Part shown: in pieces, positions 1 to 9,190 of the stretch
Position numbering within the stretch: the first letter of the stretch is position 1
Layout: each line of letters opens with the position of its first letter
Assembly: GCA_025449435.1 (NCBI GenBank)
Contig: JANWJO010000231.1
Location: forward strand, 1 to 9,243
Length of the DNA: 9,243 nucleotides
Reading direction: 5' to 3'
Source: Chloroflexota bacterium
GTDB lineage: Bacteria; Chloroflexota; UBA4733
Made by a program: the position numbers and the translations under genes
Notes under the pieces: generated by a model
The model's input: the letters and a program-made list of their open reading frames with translations, nothing else
What the model was told of the DNA's origin: nothing
The model's database searches: none

Positions 1-366
1 ATCGCTGGCCGCCGTCGCCAGATGAACGAACTGCAATCAGGCGCGCGAGAGTTGCGCGCGGCCGCCGAACGCGCCGCCGTCAACGCTCCAGTGCAGGGCA
101 GTGCTGCTGACATCATCAAAATCGCGATGGTGCGGTTGCATCGCATCTTTCTGGAGCAACTGCTGCCCACCAAGATGCTGCTCCAGGTCCACGACGAACT
201 GGTCTTCGAGACGCCGCCCAGCCAGCTCGACACGCTCATCCCATTGGTCCGCTCGGTGATGGAGGGAGCCATGAAGCTGGACGTACCGCTCAAGGTGGAT
301 GTGGCTGTCGGCCATAACTGGGCCGAGATGGAAGACGTCTTAGCCGGCGAGCCGGTCCCCGCCTAA
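1..366 (+). CDS. polA: DNA polymerase I, C-terminal fragment (5' end outside window)
   Basis: This is the last 121 codons of a family A DNA polymerase. The frame is open from base 1 and ends at TAA 364-366, so the gene starts before the window. PolA fills gaps during excision repair and Okazaki-fragment maturation in the cytoplasm. The fragment starts in the fingers with GRRR (family: GRRRYLPEL). It then shows the conserved stretch NAPVQGSAADIIKIAM, and palm motif C as LLQVHDELVFE, with the catalytic Asp-Glu codons at 193-198. The tail VDVAVGHNWAEM is the usual PolA ending (family: VGxNWxxAH), followed by a short extra extension. The residues after GRRR (QMNEL) differ from the usual YLPEL. 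Its stop overlaps the stop of the convergent membrane-protein gene. Whether the exonuclease domains are present cannot be judged here. Confidence 0.96.
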   Translation: MAGRRRQMNELQSGARELRAAAERAAVNAPVQGSAADIIKIAMVRLHRIFLEQLLPTKMLLQVHDELVFETPPSQLDTLIPLVRSVMEGAMKLDVPLKVDVAVGHNWAEMEDVLAGEPVPA

Positions 367-878
367 GGCTCCAAGCCGCCCGGCGCTCGCTTGGCCACCG
401 TAATGACCTCAAAGCCGGTGAACACGATCACCAGCACGATGCTTAGCATCGGCGTCCACAAGTCGAGCATGCGTGTGGCCAGATTGAGTTCGATGCAGGC
501 GGCCGCGAGCAATCCCTGCCGGAAGGAGTCGGCCACGGCCAGCGCAAACTTCTGCCGTTGCGCGTCACGCCGCATGGCCAGGGCCGCTAGACCTACCAAT
601 CCCCAGATGCCCAATCCCGAAGTGAGCAAGAACGACATGCGAAACATCGGCACTTCCGGCGAGGTGAACAGCACGAGTGTCAGCGAGCTCGTAATCCCGA
701 TAAGAAACAATAGACCGAGCACGAAGGCACTGATTGGCGGCCAGCCAGCGCGCTGCGCCTGCGCGGTGACTTGGGCACGCCTGGCCAGCAACTCCGCGTG
801 ACGGTGTCGCAAGGTGCTCGCTCGCCACTGCTCGGTGTCGACAACTATGGGTACTCGTTTGTCCAGGGCCACGCGCAT
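363..878 (-). CDS. Small three-helix membrane protein of unknown function, downstream of obg
   Basis: This encodes a 171-residue protein that I do not recognise. I chose the ATG at 878 because GGAG lies just upstream (883-886), although its 4-nt spacing is short. The open frame reaches back to 1055, but that part overlaps obg and reads as unnatural, Cys/Arg-rich sequence. Residues 1-48 are charged and probably cytosolic, with an Arg/Gln-rich helix at about 20-45. Hydrophobic segments follow at about 49-71 (AFVLGLLFLIGITSSLTLVL), 80-101 and 141-162. Between the second and third lies a soluble, amphipathic stretch (RRDAQRQKFALAVADSFRQG). There is no signal peptide and no catalytic motif is visible. 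The gene starts 40 bp after the obg stop on the same strand and is probably the last gene of that operon. Its stop overlaps the polA stop tail-to-tail. Confidence 0.72.
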   Translation of the reverse strand: MRVALDKRVPIVVDTEQWRASTLRHRHAELLARRAQVTAQAQRAGWPPISAFVLGLLFLIGITSSLTLVLFTSPEVPMFRMSFLLTSGLGIWGLVGLAALAMRRDAQRQKFALAVADSFRQGLLAAACIELNLATRMLDLWTPMLSIVLVIVFTGFEVITVAKRAPGGLEP

Positions 879-891
879 GCTTCTCCGTCTG

Positions 892-903
892 TGCCACGTG
901 GCA
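892..903. repeat. 12-bp perfect palindrome TGCCACGTGGCA (parS-like)
   Basis: A perfect 12-bp dyad lies in the 40-bp gap between obg and the downstream membrane gene. Extended to 890-905 it reads TGTGCCACGTGGCAGG, which matches the known Spo0J/ParB site TGTTCCACGTGGAACA at 12 of 16 positions. The match includes the whole CCACGTGG core. A parB gene is present at 6794-7648. It could equally be an operator or a chance palindrome in GC-rich DNA. Confidence 0.35.
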
Positions 904-918
904 GGGCCGCCATACCCC

Positions 919-4346
<3,428 letters not shown>

Positions 4347-4350
4347 CGCG

Positions 4351-5628
4351 TTACCCCCGCCGGCGTTTGAGGAATGCCGGGATGTCGATAGCGTCGCCGC
4401 GCCGCGGCTCGTCCGGCCGCCGGGCACCGGGCCGGGTGTCAGGACGTGGCGCCTGTACGTTGGGATCACGATCGATCACTGGCTCCGGCGCCTCATACCC
4501 ACGTGGCAGCCGGCTCTCGTCGCTCGCCGGTGTGGGGTACACGGGTGGCTCTGCTGCGGGCTGCGTCTGGTAGCTCGGTTCAGGGACGGCTGGAGCCGCC
4601 CGCGTTGCCGCCGCATAGGACGAGCCGCGCATTGAGGAGATGGTCGATCGGACAGTATCAAACCCGGTGGCGATGATGGTGAGTTGCACCTCGTCGCTGC
4701 GGCGCGTCTCATCGATCACCGCGCCGAAGATAATTTGGGCGTCGGGATGAACGACGCGCTGGATGATCTCGGCTGCAGCGTTGACCTCAAAGATGGTGAG
4801 GTCTGGTCCGCCCGACACGTTGAACAGCACGCCACTGGCGCCGTCGATGGAGGCGTCGAGCAACGGGCTGGCAATGGCCTGGTTGGTCGCATCGACCAGG
4901 CGGTTGTCGCCCCGGGCGCGGCCGATCGCCATCATAGCGGTGCCGGAGTCGGCAATGATGGCCTTTACATCAGCAAAATCGACGTTGATAAGCCCCGGAA
5001 TGGTGATGATGTCGGAAATGCCCTGCACGCCCTGGCGTAGCACATCGTCGGCCAGGCGGAAGGCATCAGCGATAGTGGTCTTGCGGTCGGTTGCCTTGAG
5101 CAAGCGATCGTTGGGGATGCAAATGAGCGCATCGACGTGCTCACTCAACCGTTCGATGCCTCGCTGGGCCGCCTGCTTGCGCTTGGCGCCCTCGAAGGTG
5201 AATGGCTGGGTGACCACGCCAACGGTCAGCGCCCCGGCCTCGCGGGCCAGCCGCGCCACGACCGGTGCGCCACCTGTCCCAGTGCCACCACCCATGCCCG
5301 CGGTGACGAACACCATGTCGACGCCAGCTACCAGCTCGCGTATCTGATCGACACTCTCCTCCGCCGCCGCTTCGCCGCGGCCGGGATCGCCACCGGCACC
5401 CAGGCCACGCGTGAGGTTGGAACCCAAGTGAAGTTTCTGAGGGGCGGTGGAGATGGCGAGTACCTGCGCATCGGTGTTGAGAGCGATGAAGTCAACGCCG
5501 GACAAGCCGGCTTCCATCATCCGGTTGACGGCGTTGTTCCCCCCGCCACCAACACCGATGACGCGAATACGCGTCACACGACCCAGATCACGCCCGTTCG
5601 TGTGCATCGGGGGCAGCCCAGCGTACAT
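4351..5628 (-). CDS. ftsZ: Cell division protein FtsZ
   Basis: This 425-residue tubulin-like GTPase forms the cytokinetic Z ring at midcell. The T1 nucleotide loop [13 protein letters not shown] is at 25-37 and the tubulin signature GGGTGTG at 113-119. The T7 loop NVDFAD (215-220) supplies the acidic residues that trigger hydrolysis in the neighbouring subunit. The core ends near residue 320, followed by a Pro/Arg-rich disordered linker of about 85 residues. The terminal peptide [10 protein letters not shown] is the conserved tail that binds membrane tethers such as FtsA or SepF. I chose ATG 5628 because AAGGAG (5638-5643) precedes it with a 9-nt spacer. The frame is open to 5724, but that extension is unlike FtsZ. 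No ftsQ or ftsA precedes it, and a kinase gene follows 4 bp after its stop. Confidence 0.98.
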   Translation of the reverse strand: MYAGLPPMHTNGRDLGRVTRIRVIGVGGGGNNAVNRMMEAGLSGVDFIALNTDAQVLAISTAPQKLHLGSNLTRGLGAGGDPGRGEAAAEESVDQIRELVAGVDMVFVTAGMGGGTGTGGAPVVARLAREAGALTVGVVTQPFTFEGAKRKQAAQRGIERLSEHVDALICIPNDRLLKATDRKTTIADAFRLADDVLRQGVQGISDIITIPGLINVDFADVKAIIADSGTAMMAIGRARGDNRLVDATNQAIASPLLDASIDGASGVLFNVSGGPDLTIFEVNAAAEIIQRVVHPDAQIIFGAVIDETRRSDEVQLTIIATGFDTVRSTISSMRGSSYAAATRAAPAVPEPSYQTQPAAEPPVYPTPASDESRLPRGYEAPEPVIDRDPNVQAPRPDTRPGARRPDEPRRGDAIDIPAFLKRRRG

Positions 5629-5637
5629 ATGACCACG

Positions 5638-5643
5638 CTCCTT
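5638..5643 (-). promoter_or_regulatory. Ribosome binding site of ftsZ
   Basis: AAGGAG on the minus strand lies 9 nt before ATG 5628. It decides the start against the in-frame upstream codon at 5724 and the internal ATG seven codons downstream. Confidence 0.8.
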
Positions 5644-5672
5644 GGTGAGTTCGCTGTCCAAACCGCCTGGCA

Positions 5673-5701
5673 AGCATAGGCTATGCCTTGCTGCGGTCCA
5701 A
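5673..5701 (-). promoter_or_regulatory. Candidate housekeeping-sigma promoter for the ftsZ operon
   Basis: On the minus strand a -35-like TTGGAC (5701-5696) and a -10-like TATGCT (5678-5673) are separated by exactly 17 bp. Transcription would begin near 5666, giving a leader of about 38 nt before the ftsZ start codon. The -35 box matches consensus at only 3 of 6 positions and the -10 box at 4 of 6, so the call rests on spacing and place. The -10 box is embedded in a 13-bp dyad (5674-5686). Confidence 0.45.
5674..5686. repeat. 13-bp inverted repeat GCATAG-G-CTATGC over the ftsZ -10 box
   Basis: Perfect 6-bp arms surround one central base. The dyad covers nearly all of the candidate -10 box of the ftsZ promoter and part of its spacer. 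That is where a repressor would block polymerase. No regulator can be named from the sequence. Confidence 0.4.
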
Positions 5702-5784
5702 TACGTGGCAATCCAACCCGCCAATCAGACGGACACGTTCTGCCAAGGCCATGCTGTGTAGTATCCCACAGTGCCTACGATGCG

Positions 5785-5817
5785 CCGCTGGCTGTCCTAA
5801 GCCGGCGCGGCCAGCGG
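5785..5817 (-). terminator. Weak hairpin around the stop of the GNAT-like gene
   Basis: Arms CCGCTGGC (5785-5792) and GCCAGCGG (5810-5817) are perfect 8-bp complements around a 17-nt loop that includes the stop codon (5797-5799). No T-run follows, so this is at best a weak or factor-dependent end. It may only be a chance pairing. Confidence 0.2.
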
Positions 5818-6339
5818 TGGCAGCGGGGTCACGCGCGTCTGGCCTGGCTTCCACGACCAGATGTAGACCCAGTTGGGCCGCGAATACTCCCGACCGACCA
5901 GGTTGAACCCAGCCGACTGCAAGAAGATCTGTTGCCAGTCCTTTTGCGCATCCTTGGTCTTGACGTGAATTTCGGTGGGTGACTGCAGCTGGATCAACTC
6001 GCGCATGAGCCGCTTCACCACCGCGGGGTCGGGCTCGTTGCCATACGTGCCCGCGTCCTTGACGGTCACCGTACCATCGACACGGGTGTACCACTCGAGC
6101 ATGCCTTCCAAATGCCATTGCTGCTCCCGCGCGTCGAAGCGTTCCAGCATCAGGAGTTCGTTGCGGCGTGCCGCATCGATGTAACTTTTGCGTGGCGTCT
6201 TCCCTTTGGGGCGAGCCAGCGAGTTGCCGATGCTTTCATAGATGCGGTCACAGTCGGCCTCCGTGGCCAGGCGCAATTGGTAGTTGGAGTCGGCGACTTC
6301 AGTCGAGTCCTGGCGAACTGGCTTGCGTACTGTCGCCAT
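5797..6339 (-). CDS. GNAT-like protein, possible N-acetyltransferase of unknown substrate
   Basis: This 180-residue soluble protein starts at ATG 6339, preceded by a strong AAAGGAG (6347-6353) at 7 nt. An in-frame extension to 6426 lacks such support. The pattern suggests a GNAT fold. Residues 20-35 (YQLRLATEADCDRIYE) look like the first strand and helix. Residues 76-95 form a strand pair (HLEGMLEWYTRVDGTVTVKD). A helix at 105-118 leads to a strand (TEIHVKTKD), and AGFNLVGREYSRPNW (143-157) resembles the usual GNAT ending. The glycine-rich acetyl-CoA loop (R/QxxGxG/A) is not visible: the expected place reads GNEPDPAVVKRLMREL. It may therefore be a divergent or inactive member. It lies 168 bp upstream of ftsZ on the same strand, but ftsZ appears to have its own promoter. 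Confidence 0.72.
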   Translation of the reverse strand: MATVRKPVRQDSTEVADSNYQLRLATEADCDRIYESIGNSLARPKGKTPRKSYIDAARRNELLMLERFDAREQQWHLEGMLEWYTRVDGTVTVKDAGTYGNEPDPAVVKRLMRELIQLQSPTEIHVKTKDAQKDWQQIFLQSAGFNLVGREYSRPNWVYIWSWKPGQTRVTPLPPLAAPA

Positions 6340-6346
6340 CACTTCT

Positions 6347-6353
6347 CTCCTTT
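6347..6353 (-). promoter_or_regulatory. Ribosome binding site of the GNAT-like gene
   Basis: AAAGGAG on the minus strand, 7 nt before ATG 6339. It is the strongest Shine-Dalgarno match in the window and fixes the start at 6339 rather than 6426. Confidence 0.75.
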
Positions 6354-6410
6354 GCGGTACGGCGAGAACCACTTGCATAGGTGCAGCGCAGAGTTTGGCG
6401 GCAATCGCCA

Positions 6411-6438
6411 ACTTTACCAGTGCCACATTTCAGGTCAT
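6411..6438 (-). promoter_or_regulatory. Candidate promoter for the GNAT-like gene
   Basis: On the minus strand ATGACC (6438-6433) and TAAAGT (6416-6411) are separated by 16 bp. Each box matches the housekeeping consensus at 4 of 6 positions. The predicted leader before ATG 6339 would be about 65 nt. The fit is moderate only. Confidence 0.3.
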
Positions 6439-6500
6439 ACAGCGTGCAGAATCACGTACCGCTGCTCGAAGCCTACGGGGAACGTGACTGCGTACCCGAG

Positions 6501-6646
6501 AAAAAAGGACGCTTGGTGTTTAGCGGATCGCGCCGGATGCGAGGCGGCGTGGGAGCATATGCCCGGCCTCGCCTGGGGCTTGTGGCATTCCCTCCCCCCT
6601 CTGTGTAGCTGGCGAGCACGAACTCCCATGTAGTGCCCCTAGTATA
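6501..6646 (-). ncRNA. Possible structured RNA with T-run end (speculative)
   Basis: On the minus strand a -10-like TATACT (6646-6641) is followed by two nested perfect 6-bp stems: TGGGAG/CTCCCA (6628-6623 with 6555-6550) and CTCGCC/GGCGAG (6616-6611 with 6573-6568). An outer GGGGC/GCCTC pairing needs a G-U pair that only the minus-strand transcript can form. A short hairpin (CGCT/AGCG) and T6 (6506-6501) come at the end. No good -35 box is seen and the sequence matches no RNA family I know. Short stems are common by chance in GC-rich DNA. Confidence 0.18.
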
Positions 6647-6781
6647 CCTGAACGGCTGGCCGCGCCGGTCGTCTCGGAAGCGAGCCAGTGGACGCCGGCA
6701 CGGGATACGCTTCGAACGGTGGTAGTATCACCTGCGAGGCGAGGGTGATCCGCCCGTCCACGGATCGAGCGATCGCGCCAC

Positions 6782-6787
6782 AAGGGA
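6782..6787 (+). promoter_or_regulatory. Ribosome binding site of parB
   Basis: AAGGGA ends 6 nt before the GTG at 6794. It supports a GTG start that yields the typical ParB N-terminus GLGKGLAALLP. Confidence 0.6.
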
Positions 6788-6793
6788 ACGAAC

Positions 6794-7648
6794 GTGCCAC
6801 GGCCTTCCGGACTAGGTAAAGGTCTCGCTGCACTGTTGCCCGACGAGCGCCCGCAAGGCTTGCTCGCGCTGCCGTTGCGCGCGATCGAGCCAAACCCGCA
6901 CCAGCCCCGGGTTAACCTTGATGGCATCGATGAACTTGCGCAGTCCATCCGCGTGCACGGCGTATTGCAACCCTTGCTTGTCACCGAGTTGCCCCGCGGG
7001 CCGGCCGAACCAGCGCGCTACCGCCTCATCGCTGGCGAGCGGCGCTGGCGTGCCGCGACCCTAGCCGGCCTCGAGGTCGTGCCAGCCGTTGTCAAGGAGT
7101 CGAGTGATCAGCAGCTCGTCGAACTGGCCTTGATTGAGAATATCCAGCGGGCCGATCTGAACGCGCTGGAAGACGCGGCCGCCTACCAACACTTGATCGA
7201 CATGTTCGGCCTCACCCAGGATGACGTGGCCCAGCGCGTGGGCAAGGCCCGGACCAGCGTCGCCAATGCCTTGCGCCTGCTGCGCGCACCCGTACACGTG
7301 CGTCAAGCCCTCCAGGAGGGCCTGATATCGGAGGGGCACGCGCGTGCCATGCTAGGCGCCGGTGACGAGGCGGTGCAGGACCGGCTGCTTCAAGACGTCA
7401 TCGAGCGCGGTCTCTCCGTGCGCCAGACTGAAGATCTGGCCCGCCAGTTGGCCGCCGCGCCCGCCGAGGCGCTGCCGCCGCCGGCCGCGCCTGCACGTGA
7501 CCCTGATCTGGAGCGGTTCGAGACGGCGCTGTGCGCATCCCTGGGCTCGCGCGTGCGGCTGGCGCGTACCCGGCGTGGCGGCCGGATTACGATCTATTTT
7601 GCCTCCGACGCCGAGTGGGAGGCGATTTACCACCGGCTGCTTGGATGA
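6794..7648 (+). CDS. parB: Chromosome partitioning protein ParB/Spo0J
   Basis: This 284-residue protein is a CTP-dependent DNA clamp that loads at parS sites and spreads around the origin to direct segregation with ParA and SMC. The N-terminus GLGKGLAALL (6-15) is the typical ParA-interacting peptide. The CTP-binding core has GVLQPLLV (56-63), GERRWRA (81-87) and ENIQRADLNALEDA (115-128). A helix-turn-helix follows at about 141-165 (LTQDDVAQRVGKARTSVANA). A Pro/Ala linker lies near 220-237, and the dimerisation domain at about 238-284 includes RGGRITIYF. Length and order are normal for the family. The start is GTG with AAGGGA upstream. No parA lies directly upstream, where it usually sits. 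The stop overlaps the next start as ATGA, so the thioesterase is probably translationally coupled to it. Confidence 0.97.
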   Translation: MPRPSGLGKGLAALLPDERPQGLLALPLRAIEPNPHQPRVNLDGIDELAQSIRVHGVLQPLLVTELPRGPAEPARYRLIAGERRWRAATLAGLEVVPAVVKESSDQQLVELALIENIQRADLNALEDAAAYQHLIDMFGLTQDDVAQRVGKARTSVANALRLLRAPVHVRQALQEGLISEGHARAMLGAGDEAVQDRLLQDVIERGLSVRQTEDLARQLAAAPAEALPPPAAPARDPDLERFETALCASLGSRVRLARTRRGGRITIYFASDAEWEAIYHRLLG

Positions 7649-8157
7649 CTGATCGTACACGTTCACACGACGATTCACTCTCCAGCAGTGGCAGGCCCGT
7701 CGCCGAATCCGCTATCACGATGTCCAGCCTTATGCTGCCATCCGACGCGAACCCCATGGGCAACGTGCACGGCGGCGAAGTGCTCAAGCTCATCGACACC
7801 GCGGCGGGCGTAGCCGCCCGGCGGCATGTGCGCGGCCCGGTGGTCACCGCCCGCCTGGATGACATGAGCTTCCTGCATCCGGTGTACATCGGCAATCTCC
7901 TCACGGTGAAAGCTTCAGTCAACTGCACCTGGCACACCTCGCTCGAGGTGGGCGTGCGCGTCGAAGCTGAAGATTTGCAGAGCGGCGAACGCTGGCACGT
8001 GGCGTCTGCCTACCTCATTCTGGTGGGGCTAGGCACAGATGGGCGCCCGACCAGTGTGCCGCCGGTGTTGCCGGTCACGTCAGATGAGGTCCGCCGGTAC
8101 CACGGTGCTGTCCAGCGCCGGACCCAGCGCGACGCACGGCTGCAGCGCCGAGGTTAG
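7645..8157 (+). CDS. Acyl-CoA thioesterase, hotdog fold (YciA/BACH type)
   Basis: This 170-residue hotdog-fold hydrolase is expected to cleave acyl-CoA to free acid and CoA in the cytoplasm, working as an oligomer. The signature DANPMGNVHGGEVLKLID spans residues 34-51. It contains the Asn36 and Asp51 expected at or near the active site, and VHGGEV on the central helix. The following strands VTARLDDMSFLHPVYIGNLL and GVRVEAEDL, then AYLILVGLG, match the single-domain family. Residues 1-24 are a polar leader. The last 25 residues are basic and probably disordered. The start is ATG 7645, overlapping the parB stop (ATGA), with no own Shine-Dalgarno at a usable distance, which suggests translational coupling. 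The chain length of the substrate cannot be told. Its stop is 4 bp from that of the convergent phosphoesterase gene. Confidence 0.93.
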   Translation: MTDRTRSHDDSLSSSGRPVAESAITMSSLMLPSDANPMGNVHGGEVLKLIDTAAGVAARRHVRGPVVTARLDDMSFLHPVYIGNLLTVKASVNCTWHTSLEVGVRVEAEDLQSGERWHVASAYLILVGLGTDGRPTSVPPVLPVTSDEVRRYHGAVQRRTQRDARLQRRG

Positions 8158-8161
8158 CTCG

Positions 8162-9190
8162 TCAGCGGGAGCCGAGCGTGGTCATCCCCGGCGCTGTCGG
8201 TACTGGGGCAGGTCCGGCCAGCGCGGAAGCGCCTAACTCCAGCAGCACAGCCTCCGGCCGGCAGCCGATCCGTAGGGGTACCGACGCCCCAACTCCAGTG
8301 GTGAGGTGCATGAGGCCCTGTTCGGTCTGGATAGTCCCGCGATAGCGCGGCAAGTGGACGCGCGTGTGGGTGACGGGGGGCGGTAACAGTGGCAGACACA
8401 CCTGCCCGCCGTGAGCATGACCAACCAGGGTCAGCAACGGTTGCCGGGCCAACCGCAACTCAAGCACTTCTGGCGAGTGTGCCAGCAAGATACACGGCTC
8501 ATCCTCTGGCACCGCTTGGAACGCCGCGTTCGTCTGCCGGCGCTGGTGCGGTTCATCCATGCCGCACAGCCAGAAGCGCTGGCCTTGATGCATCAACGGC
8601 GCCGCTTCGTTGCGGAGCACGCGAATGCCTATCGTGGCCAGACCGTCCACAATGTGCTCCACGTTGTTGCCATTTGGCTTATACCTACGTTGGTCGATCA
8701 CCGCGAATGGCAGGCCAGCTAGCTCAGCCAGCGCCGACATCAGCGTGTTGTCGGCGTTAGTGTGCGGATCGAATGCATTGCCATAGTCGTGATTTCCCAG
8801 AACGGCGAAGGCGCCCAGGCGCGAGCGCAAGCCTGCTAGCAAGGCTGCGCACTGCTCGATATCGTCATCCCACTCCACGAAGTCACCGGTGATGGCTATC
8901 AGGTCCGGCGGGGAGGCGTTGCAAAACCGCTCAATAGTGCGCAACGTGTCGCGCATGGACCGGCGGTGAGGCACAAAGTGCAAGTCGGACACATGCAGGA
9001 TGCGCAACCCTTGCAGAAAAGCTGACAACCCGGGCACGAGCACCGGCAGGGTATACACGTGTACCCAACGTGGCTCGAACGCCAACGCATACGCGGTAAG
9101 CGCTGCCCCTGCGCCGAGGAGCATCTTCCAGATCGCTGGACCGCCGAACTCTCCCAAACGGCGAGGTTTGGCTGGCCGGTTGGCGCTCAA
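8162..9190 (-). CDS. Membrane-anchored metallophosphoesterase (YkuE/YaeI-like)
   Basis: This encodes up to 342 residues of a calcineurin-like, two-metal phosphoesterase. After a basic N-terminus (PAKPRR) comes one hydrophobic segment at about 20-38, then the catalytic domain, probably outside the membrane. The metal ligands are all present: DLH (69-71), GDFVE (102-106), GNHD (132-135), AHSP (237-240) and GHAHGG (257-262). The ending GVGASVPLRIGCRPEAVLLEL is typical of the YkuE/YaeI branch, some members of which act on lipid-linked phosphates. The real substrate here is unknown. The start at TTG 9190 is tentative. It overlaps a TGA of a possible upstream frame (TTGA), but the frame stays open to the window end, so the true start may lie outside. 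An internal ATG at 9124 would trim the basic N-terminus. Confidence 0.93.
   Translation of the reverse strand: MSANRPAKPRRLGEFGGPAIWKMLLGAGAALTAYALAFEPRWVHVYTLPVLVPGLSAFLQGLRILHVSDLHFVPHRRSMRDTLRTIERFCNASPPDLIAITGDFVEWDDDIEQCAALLAGLRSRLGAFAVLGNHDYGNAFDPHTNADNTLMSALAELAGLPFAVIDQRRYKPNGNNVEHIVDGLATIGIRVLRNEAAPLMHQGQRFWLCGMDEPHQRRQTNAAFQAVPEDEPCILLAHSPEVLELRLARQPLLTLVGHAHGGQVCLPLLPPPVTHTRVHLPRYRGTIQTEQGLMHLTTGVGASVPLRIGCRPEAVLLELGASALAGPAPVPTAPGMTTLGSR

Larger units (their letters stand above)
6340..6793. other. 454-bp divergent intergenic region between the GNAT-like gene and parB
   Basis: I see no convincing protein-coding gene here. Frames that cross it have no family resemblance and only weak start signals. 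It should carry the promoters of both divergent genes. A candidate GNAT promoter is at 6411-6438. An A6 run (6501-6506) reads as a T-run on the minus strand. Nested inverted repeats lie at 6550-6555/6623-6628 and 6568-6573/6611-6616. Two small dyads sit before parB: ATCACC/GGTGAT (6727-6732/6744-6749) and GATCG/CGATC (6763-6767/6770-6774). No tRNA or rRNA sequence was recognised. Confidence 0.7.

Noticed and set aside
5629..5724. Longer FtsZ starting at 5724
   Set aside because: The extra residues do not resemble FtsZ, would include the candidate promoter, and the AAGGAG fits ATG 5628.
6340..6426. Longer GNAT-like protein starting at 6426
   Set aside because: The strong AAAGGAG directly before ATG 6339 argues against it, and the added residues have no support.
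6410..6435. TGGCAC on the minus strand as a sigma-54 promoter
   Set aside because: The matching GC element of the -12 box is absent at the required spacing.
6700..6725. TTCGAA as a tRNA T-loop
   Set aside because: The flanking bases do not form a T-stem on either strand and no acceptor stem or anticodon arm is present.
6520..6984. A 154-codon minus-strand frame from inside parB into the intergenic region
   Set aside because: Half of it is the complement of the conserved parB start. The rest has no recognisable motif or good start signal.
9054..9063. Perfect palindrome TACACGTGTA as a second parS
   Set aside because: It shares only the CACGTG centre with parS, lies within the phosphoesterase coding sequence, and lacks the CCACGTGG core.
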